A stretch of DNA of 64,000 nucleotides from Furcasterigmium furcatum. Lineage: Eukaryota; Ascomycota; Sordariomycetes; Glomerellales; Plectosphaerellaceae. Location: assembly GCA_001599815.1 (NCBI GenBank), contig BCIA01000002.1, positions 4,003,626 through 4,067,625 of the forward strand. Reading direction: 5' to 3'. The notes under the pieces are model-generated. The model saw nothing but the letters and a program-made list of their open reading frames with translations, made no database searches and had not been told where the DNA came from. This document shows, piece after piece, positions 42,218 through 53,341 of this stretch. How positions within the stretch are numbered: position 1 is the first letter of the stretch; the number at the start of each line of letters is the position of its first letter. Position numbers and translations under genes: made by a program.

Positions 42218-44112
42218 ATGACCCAAACCAATACGGAGAACCACATCGTCGCTGACGGCAGCGGAACGAAGCCCGTGTCAGGAAATCAGAAGGAGCAGCA
42301 TGCCCATCCTGCTGCCGACCACCTCGAACAGGATCCGAAGGAACATCAACTCCACCTCAGCGATGTTGCCAACCAAGACCAACATGAACTTGGCATCCTG
42401 GAGTCCCTGAAGAAGTTCCCCGCCGCTTGCCTTTGGTGTCTGTTTGCCTGCTGGGTCCTCACCCTCGCCGGCTTCGAGAACCAAGCTGGCGGCGCTGTCA
42501 TTGGTATCCCCCGCTTCCGACAGGATTTCGGGTATGCCTTCGGTGACGACTTCGTCTTGCCGGCCGCATGGCAGTCTGCCTTCAATGCGGCTCCGGCTGC
42601 TACGTGAGTTCAACCGTGTTTCCTCTTACACACGTGTGGCTGACACCATCCTCAACAGCGGCATCTTCGGCTCTCTAGGCTCGGCATTGGTCGCTGATAA
42701 AATCGGGCGGAAGCTCACCTTGGCCCTGGCTCTCGTGATCTCCATCATTGCCATCACTATGGAAATCACTGCAACTCATAGGGACGTATTCTTTGGCGGC
42801 AAGCTCCTCAACGGTCTGGCCCTCGGAACCTTCAGTACTCTCATGCCCAGCTACATTGGCGAGGTAAGAAGCCGTTCGTCCCCGCTCAGTGCCGTCTCCG
42901 AAAGGGGAGGTCTTTTGATATAGTTACTAGATGCTAAAGCGGCCTTGGACAACAGATCACCCCCTTGGCGTGGAGAGGCATCTGGACTTGCTGTATTGGT
43001 GTCGCCTACGGCATCGGACCACTTACCGCATTCATCATCATCACGTACACTGGCCAAATCGACTCGGCCTGGGCCTACCGCGCCGTCATTTGTTCTCAGT
43101 TCGGATTTTCTGGCGTTGCCATCGCCCTGGTTCCGTTCATGCCGGAGTGAGTGTTATCAAGTCACCCGTCTCACTATGTGATGTCTTCCAGGTACATTAT
43201 ACTGACTTGGGTGTCCCCCTTCTCAAGATCTCCATGGTGGCTGGTGCGTGCAGGAAAGCGCGAACGAGCACTCAGGAACCTGGCCAAACTCGGTTACACC
43301 GGCGCCGAGGGCGAAAAGAGCCTGGCCATGATTGAGACGACCCTCGAACAGGTGAAGAGCGAGACCGCCGGGGTCACGTACTTGGAATGCTTCCGCCGCT
43401 CCAATCTCCGACGCACCATGATCAGTATCGGGCCCCTCCTTATCCAGTCCATCACAGGCATTCAGTTTGTGGCCGGGTACTTCACCTACTACCTTCAGCT
43501 CGCCGGCTACCCGACCGGCGACAGCTTCAAGATCCAAGTTGCGCAGCCCGTCCTGTCGATTATTGGCAACTTGATGGCGGCTGCATGATCGACCGCGTGG
43601 GCCGCCGAGATCTCTCCTTCTGGGGTCTCGTACTCTTGGTGGTCTTCCTCTTCATCACCGGTGGTCTTGCGACCGGTGGAAGTCCCTCCGAGATCCGAGG
43701 CACGGTGGCAATGATCTTGCTGTACAGCTGGATGTACAACGTTTCGATTGGGTCTACTGGCTTTACTATTCTGAGCGAGACGGCCACCTCTCGGCTGCGC
43801 GTCAAGACCATCGCCATCGGCAGCTCTGCTCAGGGTGCCATCAACGTTATGTGGCAATTTGTCATCCCGTTCATGTTCAACCCTGACCGGGGCAACCTTG
43901 GTGGCAAGGTCGCGTTCGTCTTTGGCGGCCCGAGCTTCTTATGTCTCTTATATCTCTGGTTCCAGCAACCTGAGACCGCAGGCCGTACCTACGAGGAGCT
44001 GGACGAGATGTTCGCGAAGCGCATCCCAGCCCGCAAGTTCAAGTCATACGCCACAGACGCCCAGGCAAGGGGTGAGGCTGCCAAGTCCGTTCCCACGATG
44101 AAGGAGGCTTGA
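42218..44112 (+). pseudogene. MFS sugar transporter with an apparent frameshift
   Basis: Exons 42218-42603, 42659-42863, 42956-43146 and 43228 onward encode a sugar-porter MFS: FGSLGSALVADKIGRK, GTFSTLMPSYIGEITPLAWRG, AGYFTYYLQLAGYPTGDSF. The frame ends at a TGA at 43586-43588, just after LSIIGNLMAAA. In the next frame, from 43585, the family sequence goes on (MIDRVGRRDLSFWG ... AGRTYEELDEMF) to a stop at 44110-44112. Only about 8 nt lie between NLM and MID, where homologues need 9. No GT/AG pair allows an intron between them. A single missing base, or a sequencing error, explains it. If real, the product loses TM8-12 and is non-functional. Otherwise it is a further sugar importer of the cluster. 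The rest of the gene is undecayed. Confidence 0.75.
43575..43588 (+). other. Frameshift site in the MFS gene
   Basis: The reading frame changes by one base between the codons for GNLM and MIDRVGRR. The first frame terminates at TGA (43586-43588). Confidence 0.7.
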
Positions 44113-45193
44113 TGGGCAGAGGAGATGGTCGCTTGACTTGAGATATCTCAGGGGTAAGCCTGCAAAGGCCAATGGGGTGGCATGTTGGACCGGAGGGCGG
44201 CATCGTAGCATCTCCTTGAGGGAAGACAATCTTTTGCAATGCAGAGATAGCTCGCTTGATTATGGTCAGTCAATGGTGGAATTCGGGATCTGCCAAGTTA
44301 TTCGCATGAGAATTCAAGATATTCCAGCAACTCGGTCTACTTCTAGTCAGCTAATGGATGTTCCATCTGGCCCCAGTTAGTGGCCATATCAGGATTGACA
44401 TGTAACGTTATACAGACTGGAACGCATTGGCTCATGTCCTAATGGTCCTTGTCAGCCCATCAGTCGGAAGCAACCCGGATAGCCGGGCGAAGGATAGGCG
44501 AACGAGATGATGGCGCCGGCAGATAATAAGCCCTTATGTTGATAAGTAGGAATATCCGTCCACGTTTATTTGGCCCGAAAGTGGCCTCTCTGCAAATCTG
44601 ACTTCTCATATCAGTCAACTTCGGTTCACTGAGATGGGCTCACGACAACAAACTATGACTTGGTAGTGCTCGAACACGAACCCATACCATACTTCGATAT
44701 CTATAGGGACTGAAGTCGTGGGTTGTTTGCCGTGATGCCTAATGGGAGGGCACGGATGACACGGGAGCATCTGGCTTGTTGTGGTGCCACACCACCATTC
44801 ACTCCCTTCTAACTGAACGGGACCCTCACATCTGCATTGAGGTTTACGAGTTCTCGTTTATCTATACGTAAAAGCGGCTGCCCTGAACTAAAGGCCAAAG
44901 TCCGTATAATAGGCACCACTAAGAGAGGAGGGAGACACCGATGTAGTAGGGCTTAGCACCATAGTAAGGACGACATAGTAGACAGGCATCCCTGAGTTGG
45001 GGTGACTGCTATTTGGCGATCGCAGTACATATTATCTTCGAGGTGAAAGTTACACTGCAAACGGAAAACAATATGGGTACATAGACGGAGGCCGTGACGT
45101 CCAGAATGGCGTTGGTTCAGTCGCATACTCGAAAACGACACAGTCCGTCATCTCAAAGTATGCCATGCCCTGGAATGCACAGGACCTCTAACC
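44113..45193. other. Convergent intergenic region, 1.1 kb
   Basis: Between the tails of two MFS genes. It is more AT-rich than the genes. No coding region recognised. Confidence 0.5.
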
Positions 45194-47021
45194 CTAGATG
45201 TCCATCTTCTGAGACTCGACGAGATCCTGAGTCGCCGTAGTGGTCTTGTGGAATCGCCAAGGCTTAATTTTCCGCTCGAAGAGCTCGTCCAGTTCGGCGT
45301 GTGAACGTCTGTTCAATCTGCGTCAGTTGTGGTTACACTGATAAACAACGAGTGTCACTCACGCGGAAGTCTCGGGCACCAGGAGCCAGACAGCGGCCGT
45401 GAAGATGGAACCTACGCCTGCAAAGAACCAACCGGTCTTGAGGCCCCAGTTCCACTCGTTGGTGCTGATCATTGGTGCGATGAGGAAGTTCAGCCCGACG
45501 CCGACAACACAGGTAGACGCAGCAGCGAAACCTGCGGTAAAGTGCCGTAGACGCTGGGATGAAATCTCGCCAATATAGCCCCATCCGACGGCACCATTGG
45601 CGACAAGGCCGATATCTAAGTACGACTGTTAATAAAATACCCTCTTAGAGCCCAGACCGCAGTGTGGGTTCGGGAATTTTGTCAAGACTCACTCCAAAAG
45701 ACAGCAAAAACAACGAGGAGCGTGTTTGTTGCCTTGACCTGTGGCACAACGCCCAGGATGCCGATCAAGATGTTGCACGCCCAACAGATTGTTGTTCCCC
45801 AGGTAGCCAGCGGGCGACGACCAATGCTCTCGGAGAAGTATACCACCACGATGCTTGCAACGATGTTGATCCCGGAGGTAATACAGGTTGCTAAGAAAGG
45901 GTCTTCCAATCCTGCCTGTTGGTAGAAGTAGCTGCCGTAGGTCAAGAACAAGCCGAGACCGATGAACATTTGAGCCATGAGCGTGCAGCAGGAAACGATA
46001 GTTCGGAAACCGTCGATTCCTTTGAAGATGGAATACCACTTCTCGCTCTTGCGCTGCGCTGCGACTTCCCGCTCATGCTCAACGGCAAGGAGTGTGGCCT
46101 GATAATGACGATCGATATCGAAGTCTGGCACGCCCTTGTAAAGGAACTGGAGAGCCTTTCTTGCCTGTTCCGTCTTCCCGTTTGAGATGCACCAAGCGGG
46201 AGACTCTGGGATGCACAGATAGACGATGAGCATCAACCCGATCTGCGACCACTGGGTATAGACAGGAACCAGATAGTTCTTCGGGTCATACTGCCCCATG
46301 ACCTGGAGGGCGACTGGTCCAAAGAACTGTCCAGTAATCCACCATAGGCTGTAGCACATGAGAAAAGTCCCTCTGACTCGAGTCGGGGCGACTTCGGAGA
46401 TGTAGGTAGGAAGCGTTGTCTGCATGCAGCCCACGCCAATACCACCGAGCAGCTTGCCGACAAGCCAGGTCTGCCAGTCTCTGGCAACGCACTCGACGGC
46501 GACACTGGCCGCAAGGATAACCCACAGCGTGTACATGGCGGACTTCCGGCCGAGTCGACCTGACAAGAAAGGCAGCGAGACCATGCCGACGATCTGGCCA
46601 ACGTTGCCAATAGAGGCCCAGGCGCTGAGGATCGGCGAGGCGAGGGCGGTATTCCCGTTGGCGTCTCGTATGGTTCCGAACTGCTCGACGAAGCCTGGGT
46701 TGGCGACGATGTTCCCAATAAGTCTGTTGAACCGGGTGTTAGGATAAATAGTATTCTCGCTAGCTGGTAAAATGCCTCGGTCTAATCTTACGCGATCTGA
46801 TATCCGTCTGTCGCAGCGCTGAACGCAGCAGCAAAGCAGACCAGGCAACTCATTTTGAAAGTCTTGATGGTTTCCCATACGGTCATCGATTCGTAGCCAG
46901 TCGTGGTCTGGCCCTTGGCGGCCGCCACGACTGCAAGATCCTTTGACGGATGGTTTCCGACTTCATCGACACCCTCTTGATGCTGTACGACATCATCTGC
47001 GGGCTTCTCGTGGGGGGCCAT
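45194..47021 (-). CDS. MFS sugar transporter (alpha-glucoside/maltose permease-like), paralogue A
   Basis: Four exons on the minus strand, 47021-46792, 46723-45693, 45615-45363 and 45308-45194, giving 542 aa. AAAFSAATDGYQIA and GNIVANPGFVEQF are typical of fungal maltose-permease-type porters. GRLGRKSAM is the loop-2 motif, and LVGKLLGGIGVGCMQTTLPTYISEVAPTRVRG is TM4-5. YLCIPESPAWC precedes the central loop. The C-terminus has RSHAELDELFERKIKPW. Exons 2 and 3 are 1031 and 253 nt, exactly as in the related gene at 59275. Where the relative has DGYQIGINGN, this protein reads DGYQIALIGN, a change at the start of the second exon. The promoter is shared with DUF1593 copy 2 (1.3 kb). Plasma-membrane proton symporter for an oligosaccharide or glycoside; substrate unknown. 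Confidence 0.92.
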
Positions 47022-48353
47022 CGTGTTGTTCGGTTGGGCCGGGCGGAACCAGCGTGGACTTGTTGGGCGGTCTGGTGTTGGGATACGGTGGTGGGGGAAT
47101 ATATTTCTGATGATGGGAGACAAAGACAGAAACAACATGGGTTCTCGGAGGTGTTTATATGCTCCTCGAGAGAGCGTCTCGTCTGTGATGGGAGAACCAC
47201 TCGTCCGGTGCTCGCCCGAGGCTACTGTCGTCCTTCACCGCAGTAGGTAATTGCTGGCTCCGACTTCCTGTCAAGAACCTGGAATCGCCGGGGGACCCTG
47301 TGGATGATCAGGAGACACGCTCATTGCCTTCTCGTGGCGTTCCCAGCATCCCGCTAATACCCCGGGTAGTGACTCGGTCCCCAGTGGACTCCGCGTGGAG
47401 TATCTGGGGTTTGGTAGCGTTCACAAAGTTGGCAAGCTGCGATGCCAGGCCCCCCCTCCCACCAAGGCAAGCTCGGTTTCCTGTGCTCGTTGCTTGTGAG
47501 TGCCCCGACATCTAATGAATCGGCCGGACAGGCTTCAGCAAAGCTTCTGACTGGTACGGCTGCACGGCTGCTGAACGCGAGTGGGCTTGGATGAGGACTA
47601 GCGGACTCGCAGACCACACTAAAGCAAGCATCTAGCGCCTCCTTTCCCCACCTGAGGTTCGGATTTTCGGATTGAGCCTCAGTGTTTTCGCATTCATCAA
47701 CTCGCAATGATACTGTTTATCACGCAGCCCTGTCTTGATTTATGAAGCGGAAGAATCACCTGACTGCTGTAATCATACACTCATGCTTAGTCTCCTGTAC
47801 GGAGCCTATTATTTACGTTGTCTGGTGCGATTCTTGCATTGCTATCGAGGCTCGAGGCTATGGAGGAGTGTCGGGCAATTTTCGTATTGAATGCGAATAT
47901 ACCAACGGATGTTCAACAAAGTTCACGAAACCCCGTGCCTACTATTCCCAGATTCGGAAGCCCTTCCCCTCATTAATGAAGGCCCCTGCATCATTGTACT
48001 CCTGTTTACTCGGTCCTCACTTGCCCGAGATTACGCACTCACAAGAAGAGCCCGAACACGGCGTTTCACGGTGAGAGGCTTCTACTGACGCCAGGTTTGG
48101 GCGTCAGCCCAGCTCTTGCGAGTCTTCCTTCGGCCATCCCTTCTTGCGGATGCACTAACTTCTATCAGGAAGTCGGAAGCGCCCCAGTTTGATGTTAAGT
48201 CTCTGAGGCGTCATCACATGGCCTGATATTCAGTCTTGACATCCTTGCTCGCTCTTCAACACATCGCTTGCCCTTCGTAGACGTCAGCGCCTCCAGTCCG
48301 CCCAACCCTATCCACGCCTCAGGTAACTGGGACTTTCGTGTCTTGGGCTCAAC
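47022..48353. promoter_or_regulatory. Divergent intergenic region, MFS paralogue A / DUF1593 copy 2
   Basis: 1.33 kb head-to-head with no gene recognised. A minus-strand TATAAA at 47154-47159 lies about 135 nt from the MFS ATG. No CGG-N7-CCG site was found by eye. Confidence 0.45.
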
Positions 48354-49932
48354 ATGTCTTCAACACCCAACACCGGCACGGTTGACCTTCGTCTCCTCCC
48401 CTCCTTCCCCTCGAAGCCCCGAGTCTTCGTGCTGTCGGACATCGAGAATGAGCCTGATGATCAACAGTCTCTCGTCAGATACCTGTTGTACTCCAACGAA
48501 TTCGATACGCGGGGAATCTGCGCAGTGACTTCAGCATGGCTGCCGACTCGAACGGCACCTGAGACGATGCTCAAGCTGGTCACGCAATACGGGACCGTCG
48601 TCGACAACCTCAACAGACACGTTCATCCAGATGCTCAATACGCGCCAGGAGAAGCCCTTGCAAAGCTTGTCTGCTCGGGTGCGACGGTAAGCAAGGGATC
48701 ACACCCCACCTCGATCAACAAATCAGTACGAATGTTGGACTGACCCTTTGACCGAGTAGGTGTATGGCAAGGAGGCACTGGCGCTGCCACTGAGCGACGG
48801 GGCCGAGAGACTGGTCCGCAGCATCGAGGAATCAACGGAGCCTCTCTGGGTGATTAGCTGGGGCGGAACCAACGTTCTTGCCGAGGCCCTGCAGCACATT
48901 CGCAGGAATCGGTCGGAGAAGGAGGAGGCCGACCTGCACGCACGACTACGGGTTTACACCATCTCGGACCAGGACGACACCGGAGACTGGATCCGAAGCA
49001 CCTTTCCTAACGTCTTCTACATCTGCTCTATCCATGGGTTCGGTTCGTTCGACATGTCCGCTTGGCAGGGCATTTCGCATCCCAATTCCCGAGGGGACTT
49101 GTCCAAAGTGTCGCCCGAGTGGCTCCAGACGAACATCCGGAAAGGCCCTCTCGGGGAGGTATACCCCAGCCCCATGCACATCATGGAGGGCGATACGCCT
49201 ACGTTTCTGTATTTGATGCAGAACGGCCTGGGCCATCCTGAATGTCCCAACTTCGGAAGCTGGGGTGGGCGCTACCGGGCTGTCTGCGTCGACAGCGCTC
49301 ACTACGCCGATGTGGTCGACACTATCGTGGACTTCGATGGCGGAAAGCGTACGGATAACAAGGCAACCATCTGCCGCTGGCGCGACCATTTCCAGAACGA
49401 CTTTGCAACTCGAATGGCTTGGTCGTTGACGCCAGACTTCAGGGCCGCAAGCCACCCGCCTGTCCCCATCGTCAACGGCCACAGGGGCCCGATGTTCCTC
49501 AAGTTGAAGGTGACAGCCGGGGACGCCGTTACCCTAGATGCCGGAGACTCCTACGATCCGGACCATCCGGGCGACAATTCGCAGCTGGAGCTTCAGTGGT
49601 ATCAGTATGCTGAGCCGACCCTCAACCACCCCATAGGCGCAGAAGCAGTACCGCGCTGCCAAATACGACCCCTTTCGCCACCCGCGGGCAGCACTGGCAG
49701 GCTGTCTCAGAATGACTCCGGCTTTGAAAAGGTGTCGTTGGGGACCAAGGTTGAGGTTGTGATACCTGACAGCAAGGCTCCCGGCTTCTTCAACATGCCT
49801 GCCCAGCACTGGCTCCCTCACACGGGCGTCGATGGGATGGAGTACCACATCATCTTGCAAGTGACCAATGTGAATGCGGAATTTCCCATTCGCCGGTACC
49901 TGAGGGTCATTCTTGATGCTGGAACAACTTAG
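48354..49932 (+). CDS. DUF1593/Sde182-like protein, copy 2
   Basis: Two exons, 48354-48686 and 48760-49932, giving 501 aa, no signal peptide. Same architecture as the copy at 39626: RVFVLSDIENEPDDQQSLVRY at residues about 24-44, WVISWGGTNVLAEAL, RVYTISDQDDTGDWIR, GDTPTFLYLMQNGLGHPECP. The C-terminal Ig-like domain (VTLDAGDSYDPDHPGD) carries a Ser/Pro-rich insertion (about residues 405-440) absent in copy 1. An intron (48687-48759, phase 0) interrupts the domain where copy 1 has continuous coding sequence. The two are clearly diverged and not a recent duplicate. Divergent from an MFS sugar transporter and followed by GH78. Function unknown; hydrolysis of a sugar or nucleoside-like conjugate in the cytosol is inference. 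Confidence 0.85.
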
Positions 49933-50548
49933 GAGGCGTTCTTTTGCTTGTACGTAAGGCCATAAAATTCAAATACGCCGAATCCTCGCGATGCTACTTG
50001 TGTATCTGCGAGGCTGGCTTGATCCATCCCACTGTCCTCGGCGCCTCGATTTCAGCACAACTAAAGCCGGGAACTCAACATGACTGTATCTGTATTGCTG
50101 CTCACGTCTTGCGGCAAAACTCACCGAGTGCGACTTGAAATGCCTACCTCGCGGTCCAGGCTCGAGGAGCTCAGCCCTTGGGTTTCCCCAAAGCTCTAAG
50201 CGCTCGCTTTCAGGCCCCGAGTCCACAATGCGGTTTACGAGAAATAGGCCTTCTCGTGCGTAATGAAGTCGACTGCAAGTCTACGTAGTAAGTAGTAGCA
50301 TTGTTGCTCCCGAAGTAAGTAGTAGCAGTTCTAAGCGCGCCCCCCTCCCCCCTTTTCCCACTTCCCCCCTTGAGCTGCCCCGCCGCTACCCATGATGGGG
50401 CCGCCTCGGCCCCTAAAAGCCCGAGACACCTCTGTGACCCAACACCACAAGACGTACTAATACGGCGCACAACGGCCATCTTCTCCAGTCCCAGATCTTC
50501 TCACGTCAACATTTCTTCGAGCCCGGCGTTTTCCCGGGAGTAAACAAT
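49933..50548. other. Intergenic, 616 nt, GH78 promoter
   Basis: It contains a CCGGGAAC half-site (50068-50075) and a 14-nt direct repeat AGTAAGTAGTAGCA at 50287-50300 and 50314-50327. Confidence 0.5.
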
Positions 50549-53341
50549 ATGGCTGCCCCGAATGTGACTGCCCCTGTGTTCGAACACCACCACAGCGGAT
50601 TGGGAGTCTCGAATCCAAAGCCTCGCATCTCGTGGCGCTTCGAATCCTCGTCATCCACTGCCAAATCATGGCTTCAGACCGCTTATGACATCGAAGTTAC
50701 CTTCTTCTCCCGCCCCGATCAGCCTGAGATCTTTCACGTCGCCGGCGAGCAATCTGTCCTGGTGCCATGGCCAGCCAAAGCGTTAGCTTCTCGCGAAGGA
50801 GCCAGCGTCCGTGTTCGCGCCTTCGGCAAGGGCCAGGATGAGAGCTCCTCAGACGAGGTCACCCCATGGTCAGCTTCTTCCACCGTGGAAGTGGCCCTAC
50901 TCTCCGACGACGACTTGAAGGCCAACTTCATCACCTCTGATCGGCGAATCGGACCACACGGCCCTCTTCAGCCAATCCGCTTCAGGAAGAGTTTCGCTCT
51001 GCCAGACGACTTCTTCGCCTCCGGCTCCTCTTTCCTGAGCGCTCGCCTCTATATCACGGCAGTGGGTGTCTTCAACGTCTGGGTCAACGGCCAATCTGCC
51101 AGTGATGAATGCCTTGCCCCGGGATGGACGAGCTACAACCACAGGCTCGTCTACCGGATCCTTGACGTCTCGTCCTTGCTCCTCCCGGGCCAGACGAACG
51201 TGATCTGCGCCGAGGTGGGCGAGGGCTGGTATGCGGGCAGGATGGGCTTCGGCGGCGGCGAGCGGTTCCGCTACGGCGACGAACTGGCCTTGTTTGCCCA
51301 GCTTGAGGTCCACGCCGATGCGACCGATGTCTCGAAGCCATGGACTCTGCTATCCGATGACACCTGGTCGGCGACGGCCAGCGCTATCATCTCAAGCGAA
51401 ATTTACGACGGCGAGGTATACGATCTCAGGCAGGAAGTCGAAGGATGGACTTCACCTTCGACGGAATGGTCGGCTGATGGAACTGTCGGGACCAAGATCA
51501 TCACGAAGCCTTCCGCGAAGCTTGTTGCCCCTGATGCCGCGCCGGTCAGGGTCACCGAGCAGGTTGCCTGCAAGGACATCTTCAAGAGCAAGAGCGGAAA
51601 GACGATCTTGGACTTTGGGCAGAATCTCGTCGGCAAACTTTGCATCACGAACCTCGAGCTGGCTGACGGCCAGACCCTCACCCTTCACCATGCCGAGGTC
51701 ATGGAAGACGGCGAGCTGGGAATTCGGCCGCTCCGTATCGCCAAGTGCAGAGATATCATCATCGGATCAACAGGCAAGACGATCAAGAATTGGTCGCCCA
51801 GTTTCACCTTCCACGGGTTTCGGTACGCGCAGGTTGACGGATGGCCCGCCGGGGACCTCTCGAAGGAGGACATTCACGCTTTGGTCATCCACACCGATAT
51901 GAAGCGACGCGGGTTCTTCGAGTGCTCCAACCATCACGTCAACCGGCTTCACAGAAATGTGGTCTGGTCGATGAGGGGCAACTTCGTTTCGGTCCCGACA
52001 GACTGCCCGCAGAGAGACGAGAGGCTCGGCTGGACCGGTGACCTGCAAGCATTCTGTCCCACGGCGACTTTTCTCTACGACACGCTGGGCATGCTCGGCA
52101 ACTGGCTCGAAGATGTCTCGGCCGAACAATTGCAACCAGATGCTGATGGCGTTGTCCCGCTGGTGGTGCCAGAAGCAATGCCTCGCACCTGGCCCAGGGA
52201 AGCCAACTCCCAGGCTGTCTGGGGCGACGTTGCGATCCTCGCCCCCGATTCTCTCTACAGACACAGCGCCGACACTGGTCTTCTGGAGAGACAGTTTGTC
52301 AGCATGAAAGCCTGGCTTGACAGAGGCGTTGTCAGGGCCCCCGATGGGCTTTGGGACCCGAACCTGTTTCAGCTCGCGGACTGGCTCGACCCGAATGCGC
52401 CCCCCGAGGATCCCGGAAAAGCAACCACAGACGGCACCCTCGTGGCCAACGCATACCTGGTGTACGTGACTCGAACTTTTGCAAAGCTATGCGCCGCCCT
52501 CGGAAAGGAAGATCTCGCTGCCGAGTACGATGAGGCCAGCGCCAAGCTAAGGGGCCAGTTCCAGCGCCGCTACATCACGCAGGACGGGAACCTCGTCTCT
52601 CTTTCCCAGACAGGCATCGCGCTAGCCATCCAGTTTGGTCTTTACTCGGGGGAGGATTCCCCGAGAGAGCTGGCCGCGAGCACCCTGGAGAGGCTCGTCC
52701 GCACGGCAAAGTTCCACATCAGCACCGGCTTCGCGGGGACCCCGGTCATCGCTCACGCGCTCACCTCCATCGGTCGGCCGCAGCTAGCCTACCGCATGCT
52801 GCTGGAGACGGGGTGTCCCAGCTGGCTCTACCCCGTGGTCAAGATGGATGCTACGACCATCTGGGAAAGGTGGAACAGCATGCTCCCGGATGGGAGCATC
52901 AACCCCGGCGAGATGACCAGCTTCAACCACTACGCGCTCGGTGCCGTTGCCGACTGGCTCCATGGCTCCGTGGGTGGGATCTCCCCGCTCGAACCGGGAT
53001 GGAAGGTCATCCGGGTGCGTCCCGTCCCAGGAGGAAACCTCACGAGCGCCAAGGTGTCGTTCGATGGACCGTATGGCCTGGTGGCGTGTGAGTGGAGGCT
53101 CGAGGATCAGGGACGAAGAGACTTCCACATGACTCTGACGGTCCCGCCCAACTGCTCGGCAGTGGTGACGTTGCCGTCCGAGCTGAGGAAGGACTTCAAG
53201 GTGTCGGAGGAGCCGACCAGGGTCGTTGGGTCTGGGGTGCACGAGTTTGAGTGTGCTTGTGATCTGGGAGAATGGCCTCCCAAGCCTCTCCTTCATTCTT
53301 TCATGGTGCCGCCGGAGGATAGTACCATTGCGGGCGAGTGA
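50549..53341 (+). CDS. Alpha-L-rhamnosidase, GH78, no signal peptide
   Basis: Intronless, 930 aa, the standard GH78 length. It starts MAAPNVTAPVFEHHHSGLGVSNPKPRISWRF, the bacterial-type N-terminal Ig-like domain; no signal peptide precedes it. The carbohydrate-binding domain has GWTSYNHRLVYRILDVSSLL, then GEGWYAGRMGFGGGERFRYG. The (alpha/alpha)6 catalytic barrel contains FVSVPTDCPQRDERLGWTGDLQAF with the Asp/Arg/Glu cluster that includes the general acid, and ATTIWERWNSMLPDGSI with the Glu expected as general base. The barrel ends NHYALGAVADWLH. It releases terminal L-rhamnose from rhamnogalacturonan fragments, flavonoid rutinosides or saponins. Lack of a signal peptide suggests substrates are imported first. 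Lying between DUF1593 copy 2 and a TF gene, it supports a rhamnoside-utilisation cluster. Confidence 0.94.
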   Translation: MAAPNVTAPVFEHHHSGLGVSNPKPRISWRFESSSSTAKSWLQTAYDIEVTFFSRPDQPEIFHVAGEQSVLVPWPAKALASREGASVRVRAFGKGQDESSSDEVTPWSASSTVEVALLSDDDLKANFITSDRRIGPHGPLQPIRFRKSFALPDDFFASGSSFLSARLYITAVGVFNVWVNGQSASDECLAPGWTSYNHRLVYRILDVSSLLLPGQTNVICAEVGEGWYAGRMGFGGGERFRYGDELALFAQLEVHADATDVSKPWTLLSDDTWSATASAIISSEIYDGEVYDLRQEVEGWTSPSTEWSADGTVGTKIITKPSAKLVAPDAAPVRVTEQVACKDIFKSKSGKTILDFGQNLVGKLCITNLELADGQTLTLHHAEVMEDGELGIRPLRIAKCRDIIIGSTGKTIKNWSPSFTFHGFRYAQVDGWPAGDLSKEDIHALVIHTDMKRRGFFECSNHHVNRLHRNVVWSMRGNFVSVPTDCPQRDERLGWTGDLQAFCPTATFLYDTLGMLGNWLEDVSAEQLQPDADGVVPLVVPEAMPRTWPREANSQAVWGDVAILAPDSLYRHSADTGLLERQFVSMKAWLDRGVVRAPDGLWDPNLFQLADWLDPNAPPEDPGKATTDGTLVANAYLVYVTRTFAKLCAALGKEDLAAEYDEASAKLRGQFQRRYITQDGNLVSLSQTGIALAIQFGLYSGEDSPRELAASTLERLVRTAKFHISTGFAGTPVIAHALTSIGRPQLAYRMLLETGCPSWLYPVVKMDATTIWERWNSMLPDGSINPGEMTSFNHYALGAVADWLHGSVGGISPLEPGWKVIRVRPVPGGNLTSAKVSFDGPYGLVACEWRLEDQGRRDFHMTLTVPPNCSAVVTLPSELRKDFKVSEEPTRVVGSGVHEFECACDLGEWPPKPLLHSFMVPPEDSTIAGE

